Notes: generated from the sequence alone by a model not told the origin. 31,545 nt of DNA from Enterobacteriaceae bacterium UBA3516 (GCA_002377245.1 DFPL01000196.1:1-31545); one strand, 5' to 3'; positions 1-8,215 are shown, counted from the stretch's first letter. Numbers and translations are program-made.

Positions 1-777
1 CCGGGGCACGCGGATTACACCTACGAACAGAAATATGGCCTGCGTGACTATCGTGGCGGCGGTCGTTCCTCCGCGCGTGAAACCGCGATGCGCGTGGCAG
101 CCGGCGCCATTGCCAAGAAATTCCTCGCCGCGAAATTCGGGATTGTGATTCGCGGCTGTCTGACCCAGATGGGGGAGATTCCTCTCGCCATTAAAGACTG
201 GGAGCAGGTGGAGCAGAACCCGTTCTTCTGCCCGGACCCGGACAAAATTGACGCACTGGATGAACTGATGCGCGGCCTGAAAAAAGAGGGTGATTCGATC
301 GGCGCGAAAGTCACCGTGGTAGCCGAAGGTGTGCCGGCAGGGCTGGGCGAGCCTGTGTTTGACCGTCTGGATGCTGATATTGCGCATGCCATGATGAGCA
401 TCAACGCGGTAAAAGGCGTGGAGATTGGCGACGGCTTTGGCGTGGTCAACCTGCGCGGCAGCCAGAACCGCGATGAAATCACCACTCAGGGTTTTGAAAG
501 CAACCACGCAGGCGGCATTTTGGGTGGGATTAGCAGTGGGCAGCAGATCGTGACCCACATTGCGTTGAAACCCACCTCCAGCATTACGGTGCCTGGCCGC
601 ACCATTAACCGTTTTGGTGAAGAAGTCGAGATGATAACCAAAGGGCGTCATGATCCTTGCGTTGGCATCCGCGCTGTACCCATTGCTGAAGCCATGTTCG
701 CTATCGTCCTGATGGATCACTTTATGCGCCAGCGTGCGCAAAATGGCGATGTGACGACCACTATTCCCCGCTGGTAA
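1..777 (+). CDS. aroC: Chorismate synthase, 3' part (5' end outside window)
   Basis: AroC converts 5-enolpyruvylshikimate 3-phosphate to chorismate, the last common step of aromatic biosynthesis, using reduced FMN. The reading frame is open from the first base of the window (beginning PGHADYTYEQKYGLRDYRGG), and 258 residues are visible before the TAA. The E. coli protein is 361 residues, so roughly the first 103 are missing because the window starts there. Recognisable family stretches are GGGRSSARETAMRVAAGAIA, the RGSQNRDEIT segment, SNHAGGILGGISSGQ and the C-terminal GRHDPCVGIRAVPIAEAM. The gene is followed after 3 bases by mepA, as in E. coli. An internal ATG at 88 is not the start, because the conserved protein continues upstream of it. 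Confidence 0.97.
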   Translation, partial: PGHADYTYEQKYGLRDYRGGGRSSARETAMRVAAGAIAKKFLAAKFGIVIRGCLTQMGEIPLAIKDWEQVEQNPFFCPDPDKIDALDELMRGLKKEGDSIGAKVTVVAEGVPAGLGEPVFDRLDADIAHAMMSINAVKGVEIGDGFGVVNLRGSQNRDEITTQGFESNHAGGILGGISSGQQIVTHIALKPTSSITVPGRTINRFGEEVEMITKGRHDPCVGIRAVPIAEAMFAIVLMDHFMRQRAQNGDVTTTIPRW

Positions 778-780
778 ACG

Positions 781-1602
781 ATGAAGAAAACAGCCCTTGC
801 ACTGTTGGCGCTTGTCGCCAGCATTGCCTGCCAGGCGGCAACGCCCTGGCAGAAAATCACCCATCCCATCACCGGCGCGCCGCAGTCTATTGGTGCGTTT
901 TCCAATGGCTGCATCGTCGGTGCTCACGAACTGCCGTTGCAGTCGGACACCTATCAGGTGATGCGCACCGATCAGCGTCGCTATTTCGGCCATCCGGATC
1001 TGGTTCTGTTTATTCAGCGTCTCGGGAATCAGGTACACAACCTGGGGCTGGGCACAATGCTGATTGGCGATATGGGGATGCCTGCGGGCGGGCGTTTTAA
1101 CGGCGGTCACGCCAGCAATCAGTCGGGCCTCGACGTCGATATCTTTTTGCAATTGCCGAAAGCTCGCTGGACGTCGGCGCAGTTGCTGAAACCACAGGCG
1201 CTGGATCTGGTGTCTCGCAGCGGCAAAGCGGTGGTACCCGCCTTGTGGAAGCCGGAAATCAGCAGCATGATCAAGCTGGCGGCGAAGGATAACGACGTGA
1301 CGCGTATTTTCGTTAACCCGGCCATCAAACAACAGCTCTGCCTGGATGCAGGAACGGATCGCGACTGGCTGCGTAAAGTTCGCCCATGGTTCCAGCACCG
1401 TGCCCACATGCATGTGCGCCTGCGCTGCCCGGCGGATAGCCTGGAGTGTGAAGATCAGGCGCTGCCCCCTGCCGGTGACGGCTGCGGCGCGGAGCTACAG
1501 AGCTGGTTCGAACCGGCTAAACCTTCAACGACGCCGCAGAAAACCACGCCGCCGCCGTTGCCCCCTTCCTGTCAGGCGCTACTGGACGAACACGTATTGT
1601 AA
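781..1602 (+). CDS. mepA: Penicillin-insensitive murein endopeptidase MepA, with a zinc-ligand substitution
   Basis: MepA is a periplasmic LAS-family metallo-endopeptidase that cleaves D-Ala-meso-DAP crosslinks in peptidoglycan. The protein is 273 residues (E. coli 274). It starts with a signal peptide of about 19 residues (MKKTALALLALVASIACQA) and ends in a Pro-rich tail containing PPPLPPSCQALLDEHVL. The catalytic block reads GGHASNQSGLDVDIF: His110 and Asp120 are present, but residue 113 is Asn (codon AAT at 1117-1119), where the E. coli enzyme has the zinc ligand His113. The later HRAHMH motif (His206, His209, His211) is intact. From memory of the E. coli sequence, positions 147 and 150 (Ser, Ala here) also differ. 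The gene starts 3 bases after aroC, and its stop shares one base with the yfcA start. The identity is certain, but activity is doubtful. Confidence 0.95.
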   Translation: MKKTALALLALVASIACQAATPWQKITHPITGAPQSIGAFSNGCIVGAHELPLQSDTYQVMRTDQRRYFGHPDLVLFIQRLGNQVHNLGLGTMLIGDMGMPAGGRFNGGHASNQSGLDVDIFLQLPKARWTSAQLLKPQALDLVSRSGKAVVPALWKPEISSMIKLAAKDNDVTRIFVNPAIKQQLCLDAGTDRDWLRKVRPWFQHRAHMHVRLRCPADSLECEDQALPPAGDGCGAELQSWFEPAKPSTTPQKTTPPPLPPSCQALLDEHVL

Positions 1603-2414
1603 TGGACACTTTCATACAGTTATTTATGGTCTCGCCGTGGATGCTGGCGGTTCTTTTTTTCGTGGCGTTACTGGCCGGTTTTATTGATGCGCTGGCGGGC
1701 GGCGGTGGACTGCTGACCGTACCCGCGTTGCTGGCCGCAGGCATGACGCCGGCTCAGGCACTGGCGACCAACAAGCTTCAGGCCTGCGGGGGATCGTTCT
1801 CGTCGATGATCTATTTTCTGCGCCGCAAAGTGGTCAATCTGGCGGATCAGAAACTCAATATCCTGATGACCTTTATCGGCTCCACCAGCGGCGCCTTGCT
1901 GGTGCAGTATGTGAAATCAGACGTGTTACGCCAGATTCTTCCTTTGCTGGTTATTTGTATCGGTCTCTATTTTCTGTTGATGCCAAAACTGGGTGAAGAG
2001 GACAGGCAGCGTCGTCTGCACGGTCTGCCGTTTGCGCTGGTGGCGGGCGGATGCGTCGGCTTTTATGATGGCTTCTTTGGGCCAGGCGCAGGATCGTTCT
2101 ACGCGCTGGCGTTTGTCACCCTTGCCGGGTTCAACCTGGCGAAGTCGACCGCGCACGCCAAGGTGTTGAATGCCACCTCCAATTTTGGTGGGCTGCTGCT
2201 GTTTGTGATTGGCGGCAAGGTTATCTGGGCAACCGGGTTTGTGATGCTCATCGGCCAGTTCCTCGGGGCGCGCATGGGCTCCCGTCTGGTGCTCAGTAAA
2301 GGGCAAAAACTGATTCGCCCGATGATTGTTATTGTCTCTGCGGTAATGAGTGCAAAATTACTTTTTGATAGCCATGGGCAGGAGATTCTCCAGTTTCTGG
2401 GGATGAGTGCATGA
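1602..2414 (+). CDS. yfcA: TauE/SafE (TSUP) family inner-membrane protein YfcA
   Basis: This is a 270-residue hydrophobic protein (E. coli YfcA 269) of the sulfite/organosulfonate exporter-like TSUP family. It has about eight predicted membrane segments. The N-terminal half contains AGFIDALAGGGGLLTVPALL and the second half the parallel GFYDGFFGPGAGSFYALAF, the internal two-repeat signature of the family. The substrate is unknown in E. coli and cannot be told here. The ATG overlaps the mepA stop by one base, and the TGA overlaps the epmC ATG (ATGA), so translation of the aroC-mepA-yfcA-epmC series is probably coupled. Confidence 0.95.
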   Translation: MDTFIQLFMVSPWMLAVLFFVALLAGFIDALAGGGGLLTVPALLAAGMTPAQALATNKLQACGGSFSSMIYFLRRKVVNLADQKLNILMTFIGSTSGALLVQYVKSDVLRQILPLLVICIGLYFLLMPKLGEEDRQRRLHGLPFALVAGGCVGFYDGFFGPGAGSFYALAFVTLAGFNLAKSTAHAKVLNATSNFGGLLLFVIGGKVIWATGFVMLIGQFLGARMGSRLVLSKGQKLIRPMIVIVSAVMSAKLLFDSHGQEILQFLGMSA

Positions 2415-2959
2415 ATACAACACATAACTACGAACAATTGATTTCCCTTTTTGACGGCTGCTTTGCCGAAGACTTTAATACCCGCCTGGTTAAAGGCGAT
2501 GATGAACCTGTTTATCTGCCAGCGGATGCGGACGTGCCTTATCACCGCATTGTTTTCGCCCATGGCTACTATGCCAGCGCCCTGCATGAAATTTCTCACT
2601 GGTGCATCGCCGGAAAAGCGCGTCGCGAACAGGTGGATTTTGGTTACTGGTACTGCCCGGACGGGCGCGATGCGCAAACCCAGTGCCAGTTCGAAGACGT
2701 TGAGGTGAAACCGCAGTCATTTGACTGGCTGTTCTGCGTGGCGGCGGGTTACCCGTTTAATGTCAGCTGTGACAATCTGGAAGGTGACATTGAACCTGAC
2801 CGTATTGCGTTTCAGCGCCGCGTGCATGCGCAGGTGATGGAATATCTCGAAAAGGGCATCCCTGAACGTCCGGCGCGCTTTATTAAAGCGCTGCAAAATT
2901 ATTACCACACGCCTGAACTGAAGGCGGAACACTTCCCGTGGCCGGAAGATCTTAACTGA
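2411..2959 (+). CDS. epmC: Elongation factor P hydroxylase EpmC
   Basis: EpmC (formerly YfcM) hydroxylates the lysylated lysine of elongation factor P, the last step after EpmA and EpmB. The protein is 182 residues, the same length as in E. coli, and cytoplasmic. The HE-x-x-H-like metal site is visible as LHEISHW (His59, Glu60, His63), within a conserved HGYYASALHEISHWCIAGKA block. The start overlaps the yfcA stop by 4 bases. yfcL follows after 9 bases with a good GAGG ribosome site. Confidence 0.95.
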   Translation: MNTTHNYEQLISLFDGCFAEDFNTRLVKGDDEPVYLPADADVPYHRIVFAHGYYASALHEISHWCIAGKARREQVDFGYWYCPDGRDAQTQCQFEDVEVKPQSFDWLFCVAAGYPFNVSCDNLEGDIEPDRIAFQRRVHAQVMEYLEKGIPERPARFIKALQNYYHTPELKAEHFPWPEDLN

Positions 2960-2968
2960 GGAAAAAAG

Positions 2969-3247
2969 ATGATCGCAGAATTTGAAACCCGCATCCTGGC
3001 GTTGATTGATGACATGGTAGAGCACGCCAGTGACGATGAGTTGTTTGCAGGCGGTTATCTGCGCGGTCACCTGACGCTGGCCGTGGCTGAACTGGAAAGC
3101 GGTGACGATCACTCCGCGCAGGCGCTGCACGAGAAAGTCAGCGTGAGCCTGGAAAAAGCGATTCAGGCAGGTGAACTCTCCCCGCCGGATCAGGTGCTGG
3201 TGCTGGGCATGTGGGACACATTGTTCCAGAAAGCGCAGGCAAACTAA
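2969..3247 (+). CDS. yfcL: YfcL family small protein of unknown function
   Basis: This 92-residue acidic cytoplasmic protein is the length of E. coli YfcL and lies in the same position after epmC. It begins MIAEFETRILALIDDMVEHA and has no membrane segment or signal peptide. The function of the family is not established. It starts 9 bases after the epmC stop with the ribosome site GAGG about 8 bases upstream of ATG, so it is the last gene of the aroC-side run. The gene is convergent with mnmC and is separated from it by a hairpin at 3258-3286. Confidence 0.93.
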   Translation: MIAEFETRILALIDDMVEHASDDELFAGGYLRGHLTLAVAELESGDDHSAQALHEKVSVSLEKAIQAGELSPPDQVLVLGMWDTLFQKAQAN

Positions 3248-3257
3248 GGATTTTGTT

Positions 3258-3286
3258 GTCGCCCTCTCCCGGTGGGAAAGGGCGAC
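3258..3286. repeat. Hairpin between convergent yfcL and mnmC
   Basis: GTCGCCC (3258-3264) and GGGCGAC (3280-3286) are perfect inverted arms, and the inner TCCC/GGGA pairs extend the stem around a GGT loop. There is no T-run after the stem on either strand, so this is not a classic intrinsic terminator. It resembles the CCCTCTCCC-type palindromic sequences that recur in intergenic spaces of enterobacteria, and similar ones occur at 17645 and 19952 in this window. It may protect the 3' ends of both messages. Confidence 0.6.
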
Positions 3287-3295
3287 ACGGTGTGC

Positions 3296-5296
3296 TTACT
3301 TCACTAACCTGCCTTTCAGTAGCTTGCGCACCCACAACCGGTTGGGGTTCATCGCCGCCAGCGTCTCGCGGTCTAACGGCAGCGGCTCTTCACTCATCTG
3401 CGATGCCAGCAGCTCTGCTGCCAGCGGCGCGCTGCACAAACCGCGCGAACCTAAGGCACCGATGATAAACAGCCCGGGGTAAACCGGTGCGCTGACGGCA
3501 TTTTCCTGATCCGCCATCAAATCAGCATACTCGCGCAGGGTGGCCTCATAATCCGCCACATTCCCCACCACCGGCAGATGATCGCGCGTCGCACAACGCA
3601 CACCCACGCGCGCCTCACCTTTACTGACATCTACATCCTTTGCCCATTGCGCCTGCGGAAAACAGTCCAACAACCGTTGGCGATTGTGCTGTTGATCCTC
3701 TTCGCTATAAGCAACATCACGCTGACCGCGATGGTAGCTTGCACCAATGCAGTGGTGCGTGTTATTGGGATTTTGCGGCGTCAGGTAGCCGTCATAACAC
3801 AGCACCTGACGTAGCTGGCTGAGTGCCGCAGAGGTCGGGATATGGCTGACCTGACCGCCTACCGGGTAGACCGGCAGCTTCTGCGTTTGCACAAAATCGC
3901 TGACCCGATGACCGTTTGCCAGCACAACGCTTTCATGTGTACGTGTTGTGCCATCATGCAGCGTCAACAGCCAGTTATCCCCCTGCTGTTCAACACTTTC
4001 AACCGGGTGGCAATAGTGAATGCGTAGCCCCTGTTGCTCAGCAAGAGCGAGGGCTGCCGCCGTTAGCTCAGCCGGGCACAACCAGCCGCCCGCCGGGTAA
4101 TGAACGCCGCCGTAGCCGGTTTCGACGCCCGACATCTGGAATACCTGCTCGGCATCGACGGCATGGGCCATCGCTGCGGGCAGACTCAGCGACAGCATCT
4201 GGGCTATTTTGTGCTGGCTTTTTTCGTCGTAGCCCAGCTGGATGACCCCGCACCAGTCGTGGTCAAACGCCAGGGGGAGGGCGTCATACAGACGGCGGGC
4301 AAAGGTAAAGGCCGCCGGGAAGAACTGACTTAACGCCGGGTCGTGGGCACTTAACAGCGGATAGAGCGCGCCCTGGCGATTACCGGATGCGCCCTGGGCG
4401 GGGGCATCATCAGCGCAATAGAGCGTAACCTGCCAGCCGCGTCGTAGCAGGGCCAGTGAGAGCAGGGCGCTGGCAACGCCACCGCCAACGATCGCGACCT
4501 CACGTCTGTCTGTTCCGCTGCGGGCAAACCAGGGGGTACGCGGGAGGGGAGGCGCGTTGTTCTCCATCACCCCGGTGAGCATCTCGCGCTTGCGTCCAAA
4601 GCCTTTGCTCTTTTTCATGGTAAAGCCTGCTTCCTGTAACCCACGGCGGACAAACCCGGCGGAGGTGAAGGTCGCCAGCGTACCCTGAGGGCGTGCCAGA
4701 CGGGCCATAGCGGCAAACAGCGCCGGCGTCCACATGTCGGGGTTTTTTGCCGGGGCGAAGCCGTCAAGGAACCAGGCATCGACCTGCTGATTCAGTGAGT
4801 CGTCCAGTTTATCGGTCAGTTCGTTGATATCGCCAAACCACAGATCCAGCGTCACTCGCCCTTCGTCTAACAGCAGGCGATGGCAGCCTGCCAGTGGAAG
4901 CGGCCACTGCGCGTGTAGCTGAGCGGCCCACGGCGCCAGCTCCGGCCAGTGCTGATGCGAGAGGGTGAGGTCAGAACGGGTTAAGGGGAATTTTTCGAAA
5001 CTGATGAAATGTAATCTTTCCAGGGTAGCCTGCGGGTGCGCGGCGCGAAAGGCATCAAAGGCCTGCCATAACGTCAGGAAGTTCAGACCGGTGCCAAAAC
5101 CGCTCTCCGCCACGATAAACAACGGGCGTGGATGTTCAGGAAAACGGGCGGTTAATGCATTGCCGCCGAGAAACACGTAGCGGGTCTCTTCCAGCCCGTT
5201 GTCGTTTGAGAAATAGACGTCGTCAAAATCTCGGGAAACAGGTGTACCCTCAGCGTTGAACGCAAGGTTGGCAGATTGTATAGCGGTATGTTTCAC
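3296..5296 (-). CDS. mnmC: Bifunctional tRNA 5-methylaminomethyl-2-thiouridine biosynthesis protein MnmC
   Basis: MnmC carries out the last two steps of mnm5(s2)U34 synthesis in tRNA. An FAD-dependent C-terminal oxidoreductase removes the carboxymethyl group, and an N-terminal SAM-dependent methyltransferase then methylates nm5U. The protein is 666 residues (E. coli 668). The N-terminal domain shows AESGFGTGLNFL (SAM loop), DEGRVTLDLWFGD and DAWFLDGFAPAKNPDMW. The C-terminal domain begins near residue 265 with the dinucleotide-binding AIVGGGVASALLSLAL and ends with the FAD motif IIGALGSRGLCSAP. I chose the GTG at 5294-5296 (VKHTAIQSANLAFNAEG), which aligns with E. coli MKHYSIQ. The frame stays open to an ATG at 5356, but that adds 20 unconserved residues. 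The gene is divergent from fabB. Confidence 0.95.
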   Translation of the reverse strand: MKHTAIQSANLAFNAEGTPVSRDFDDVYFSNDNGLEETRYVFLGGNALTARFPEHPRPLFIVAESGFGTGLNFLTLWQAFDAFRAAHPQATLERLHFISFEKFPLTRSDLTLSHQHWPELAPWAAQLHAQWPLPLAGCHRLLLDEGRVTLDLWFGDINELTDKLDDSLNQQVDAWFLDGFAPAKNPDMWTPALFAAMARLARPQGTLATFTSAGFVRRGLQEAGFTMKKSKGFGRKREMLTGVMENNAPPLPRTPWFARSGTDRREVAIVGGGVASALLSLALLRRGWQVTLYCADDAPAQGASGNRQGALYPLLSAHDPALSQFFPAAFTFARRLYDALPLAFDHDWCGVIQLGYDEKSQHKIAQMLSLSLPAAMAHAVDAEQVFQMSGVETGYGGVHYPAGGWLCPAELTAAALALAEQQGLRIHYCHPVESVEQQGDNWLLTLHDGTTRTHESVVLANGHRVSDFVQTQKLPVYPVGGQVSHIPTSAALSQLRQVLCYDGYLTPQNPNNTHHCIGASYHRGQRDVAYSEEDQQHNRQRLLDCFPQAQWAKDVDVSKGEARVGVRCATRDHLPVVGNVADYEATLREYADLMADQENAVSAPVYPGLFIIGALGSRGLCSAPLAAELLASQMSEEPLPLDRETLAAMNPNRLWVRKLLKGRLVK

Positions 5297-5371
5297 GTAA
5301 GTTACTCGTCGGACAGGCAGTGGCACGATCTTAACGATGCAGGCGTTCAGGCGCAAATTTAGTCATAAATT

Positions 5372-5412
5372 GTCTGATCGGACTTGTTCGGCGTACAAGT
5401 GTACGCTATCTT
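5372..5412 (+). promoter_or_regulatory. fabB promoter with nested FadR-like site and FabR palindrome
   Basis: TCTGATCGGACTTGTT (5373-5388) resembles the FadR operator (consensus TCTGGTnnGACCnGTT). It is followed immediately by a perfect palindrome, GCGTACA-AG-TGTACGC (5391-5406), which matches the FabR operator. A sigma-70 promoter fits around them: -35 TTGTTC (5384-5389), 17-base spacer, -10 TATCTT (5407-5412). The FabR palindrome therefore fills the spacer and the FadR-like site overlaps the -35. In E. coli FadR activates and FabR represses fabB, and this layout agrees with that. Confidence 0.85.
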
Positions 5413-5454
5413 GCGACTCGAAACTTAAATTAGTGCGACTTACAGGGGTATTGA

Positions 5455-6666
5455 ATGAAACGTGCAGTGATTACTGGCTTGGGCATCGTTTCCAGCATCG
5501 GTAACAACCAGCAGGAAGTCCTGGCATCCCTGCGTGAAGGACGCTCGGGGATCACTTTCTCTCAGGAGTTTCTCGACTCCGGTATGCGTAGCCACGTATG
5601 GGGTAATGTAAAACTGGACACCACCGGTCTTATCGATCGCAAAGTGGTCCGTTTCATGAACGATGCCTCTATTTATGCCTATCTCTCCATGCAGGAAGCC
5701 ATTGCGGATGCTGGCCTGAGCGCTGAGACTTATCAGAACAACCCGCGCGTTGGCCTGATTGCAGGCTCCGGTGGCTCGTCTAAGGCCCAGGTATTCGGTG
5801 CGGACGCTATGCGTAGCCCGCGCGGCCTGAAAGCCGTTGGCCCTTACGTGGTGACCAAAGCGATGGGTTCAGCGGTTTCCGCGTGCCTCGCGACCCCGTT
5901 CAAAATTCACGGCGTAAACTACTCCATTAGCTCCGCCTGCGCGACCTCTGCACATTGCATCGGTAATGCGGTCGAGCAGATTCAACTTGGTAAGCAGGAC
6001 ATCGTGTTTGCTGGCGGCGGCGAAGAGCTGGGCTGGGAAATGGCCTGTGAGTTCGATGCAATGGGCGCGCTGTCTACCAAATACAACGACAGCCCTGAAA
6101 AAGCGTCCCGTACCTATGATGCCAGCCGTGACGGCTTCATTATCGCAGGCGGCGGCGGTATGGTTGTGGTTGAAGAGCTGGAGCATGCTCTGGCCCGTGG
6201 CGCGCACATCTACGCTGAAATCGTCGGTTACGGTGCCACCTCTGATGGCGCTGACATGGTCGCCCCGTCAGGTGAAGGCGCGGTTCGCTGCATGAAGATG
6301 GCAATGCACGGCGTTGACACCCCAATCGATTACCTGAACTCCCACGGTACCTCTACGCCGGTAGGCGACGTGAAAGAGCTGGGTGCGATTCGCGAAGTAT
6401 TCGGTGACAACAGCCCGGCTATCTCTGCGACCAAAGCGATGACCGGTCACTCCCTGGGTGCGGCTGGCGTTCAGGAAGCCATCTACTCTCTGCTGATGCT
6501 GGAACACGGTTTTATCGCCCCGAGCATCAACATTGAAGAGCTGGACGAACAGGCTGCCGGTCTGAACATCGTGACCGAGACCACCGAGCGTCAGCTGACG
6601 ACCGTGATGTCCAACAGCTTCGGTTTTGGCGGTACCAACGCCACGCTGGTTATGCGCAAGCTTTAG
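5455..6666 (+). CDS. fabB: 3-oxoacyl-[acyl-carrier-protein] synthase I
   Basis: FabB is the elongating condensing enzyme of type II fatty acid synthesis and is essential for making unsaturated fatty acids. The protein is 403 residues (E. coli 406). The Cys-His-His triad is intact: the nucleophile lies in SSACATSAHC (Cys162), with His297 in NSHGTSTPVGD and His332 in MTGHSLGAAG. Compared with the E. coli protein as I recall it, the loop after Gly107 is one residue shorter (GGSSKAQ against GGGSPRFQ). The C-terminus ends RKL, without the last two residues KD. The gene is monocistronic, with its own promoter (5372-5412) and terminator (6687-6712). Confidence 0.97.
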   Translation: MKRAVITGLGIVSSIGNNQQEVLASLREGRSGITFSQEFLDSGMRSHVWGNVKLDTTGLIDRKVVRFMNDASIYAYLSMQEAIADAGLSAETYQNNPRVGLIAGSGGSSKAQVFGADAMRSPRGLKAVGPYVVTKAMGSAVSACLATPFKIHGVNYSISSACATSAHCIGNAVEQIQLGKQDIVFAGGGEELGWEMACEFDAMGALSTKYNDSPEKASRTYDASRDGFIIAGGGGMVVVEELEHALARGAHIYAEIVGYGATSDGADMVAPSGEGAVRCMKMAMHGVDTPIDYLNSHGTSTPVGDVKELGAIREVFGDNSPAISATKAMTGHSLGAAGVQEAIYSLLMLEHGFIAPSINIEELDEQAAGLNIVTETTERQLTTVMSNSFGFGGTNATLVMRKL

Positions 6667-6686
6667 TAACTGATTGATTAAACGAG

Positions 6687-6712
6687 AAGGGAGCCGTCTG
6701 GCTCCCTTTTTT
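6687..6712 (+). terminator. Rho-independent terminator of fabB
   Basis: AAGGGAGCC (6687-6695), loop GTCT, and GGCTCCCTT (6700-6708) form a perfect 9-bp stem followed by a run of six T (6707-6712). It begins 20 bases after the fabB stop. Confidence 0.92.
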
Positions 6713-6900
6713 ATGCCGCATTTTTGCCATTGACATGCCGCCGTTGTGACAGGCAAACTCCTTGTCCAACATTATCACTTTCTGCATCACCCGCTGATAA
6801 TGCGTAAGCGTTTAACGTTATCCAACGCACCTTAATCCTGAACCTCAGGTAGAGGGGGCGTGGCCTTTTCCCCGCCTTACTCTGCGTTATGGAGTAATGC

Positions 6901-8073
6901 ATGTCTGTTGACACTCATTCTGTTTCATCTTCACCCAACGTCTCGTTGTTTCGTCTCGCCTGCGCGGTCTTCCTGACCTACATGACCGTGGGCCTCCCTT
7001 TACCGGTCATCCCGCTTTTTGTCCACAGTGAGCTGGGCTACAGCAACACCCTGGTCGGGGTGGCGGTGGGGATTCAGTTCCTGGCGACCGTGTTAACCCG
7101 TGGCTATGCCGGACGACTGGCGGATCAGCACGGCGCAAAACGTTCCACGCTTCAGGGGATGTTTGCCTGTGCGCTGGCAGGGGGCGCCTGGTTACTGGCG
7201 GCGTTGTTGCCCGTCGATCCCATGGCGAAGTTCGGCTTATTGATCGCAGGTCGTCTGATACTCGGTTTTGGCGAAAGCCAGCTTCTGACGGGGACGCTGA
7301 CCTGGGGAATGGGTCTTGTGGGCCCGACCCGCTCCGGCAAAGTGATGTCCTGGAACGGGATGGCCATCTACGGGGCGCTGGCAGCAGGTGCGCCGCTTGG
7401 CCTGCTCATCCATAGTCGGTTTGGCTTTGCCACTCTCGCACTCATCACGATGGTGTTGCCGTTGATCGCACTGGCCTTTAATGCCGGCGTTGTGAAAACG
7501 CCGCCGCATCCTGGTAAGCGTCCGTCGCTCTGGAGCGTAGTAGGGCTTATCTGGCAACCGGGTCTGGGGCTGGCGTTGCAGGGCGTCGGCTTTGCGGTCA
7601 TCGGCACCTTTGTATCGCTCTATTTAGCCAGCAAAGGCTGGTCGATGGCGGGCTTTACGCTGACGGCGTTTGGTGGGGCTTTCGTACTGATGCGCCTGAT
7701 TTTCGGCTGGATGCCGGATCGTTTTGGCGGCGTACGGGTTGCGGTGATTTCACTGTTTATTGAGACCGCCGGGCTTCTCCTGCTCTGGCAGGCGCCGGAT
7801 GCCCGTATCGCGCTGGTGGGAGCGGCGCTTACCGGATGTGGTTGTTCGCTTATTTTCCCGGCGCTGGGCGTCGAAGTGGTGAAACGCGTACCGCCGCAGG
7901 TTCGCGGTACGGCACTCGGCGGCTACGCCGCCTTTCAGGATATTGCCTATGGGGTAAGTGGGCCCTTGACGGGCTTGCTCGCCACCGCGCTGGGTTATTC
8001 GTCGGTCTTTCTGGCCGCGGCGGCTTGCGCTATCGTCGGGATTATTCTGACGTTAATCGCCTTTCGCAAATAA
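6901..8073 (+). CDS. yfcJ: MFS transporter YfcJ (UPF0226 family)
   Basis: This 390-residue major facilitator protein has about 12 predicted membrane segments (E. coli YfcJ 392). The conserved start of the transmembrane core is FLTYMTVGLPLPVIPLFVH, and the MFS loop 2-3 motif appears as RGYAGRLADQHGAKR. Other family stretches are GRLILGFGESQLLTGTLTWG and FGWMPDRFGG. The substrate is unknown, though drug or small-molecule export is possible by family. ATG 6901 has GGAG about 7 bases upstream. The 188 bases between the fabB terminator and this start hold no gene. A weak promoter (TTATCA 6772-6777, GATAAT 6796-6801, 18-base spacer) is possible there. Confidence 0.93.
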   Translation: MSVDTHSVSSSPNVSLFRLACAVFLTYMTVGLPLPVIPLFVHSELGYSNTLVGVAVGIQFLATVLTRGYAGRLADQHGAKRSTLQGMFACALAGGAWLLAALLPVDPMAKFGLLIAGRLILGFGESQLLTGTLTWGMGLVGPTRSGKVMSWNGMAIYGALAAGAPLGLLIHSRFGFATLALITMVLPLIALAFNAGVVKTPPHPGKRPSLWSVVGLIWQPGLGLALQGVGFAVIGTFVSLYLASKGWSMAGFTLTAFGGAFVLMRLIFGWMPDRFGGVRVAVISLFIETAGLLLLWQAPDARIALVGAALTGCGCSLIFPALGVEVVKRVPPQVRGTALGGYAAFQDIAYGVSGPLTGLLATALGYSSVFLAAAACAIVGIILTLIAFRK

Positions 8074-8083
8074 GGGTAAATAT

Positions 8084-8102
8084 GCCCTCCATCAGTGGGG
8101 GC
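8084..8102 (+). terminator. Possible weak terminator after yfcJ
   Basis: GCCCTC (8084-8089) pairs with GGGGGC (8097-8102) through five Watson-Crick pairs and one G-U pair, with a 7-base loop. The following TATATTATTTCCTCCTTTT is T-rich but interrupted. It lies 11 bases after the yfcJ stop, so position supports a terminator more than structure does. Confidence 0.4.
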
Positions 8103-8187
8103 TATATTATTTCCTCCTTTTAGATTATTTAAATTCAATCTATTTTAAAAAATACGCGCTGGCACACAGAAAAAACATCACGTTTTA

Positions 8188-8215
8188 TTGATGTAACATA
8201 TTCCAGCGATATAAT
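8188..8215 (+). promoter_or_regulatory. Predicted sigma-70 promoter of the phospho-beta-glucosidase gene
   Basis: TTGATG (8188-8193) and a consensus TATAAT (8210-8215) are separated by 16 bases. The surrounding 8105-8316 stretch is much richer in A/T than the coding regions on either side. A second, weaker -10 (TATAGT 8250-8255) lies downstream. No obvious CRP or antiterminator (RAT-like) hairpin is seen. Confidence 0.55.

Noticed and set aside
5297..5356. ATG start for MnmC 20 residues upstream
   Set aside because: The extension is not conserved; the GTG at 5294-5296 aligns with the E. coli start.
6730..6735. TTGACA as the -35 of a yfcJ promoter
   Set aside because: A perfect -35 hexamer, but no acceptable -10 at 15-19 bases (GCAAAC at 17). 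The weaker TTATCA/GATAAT pair is more likely, but uncertain.
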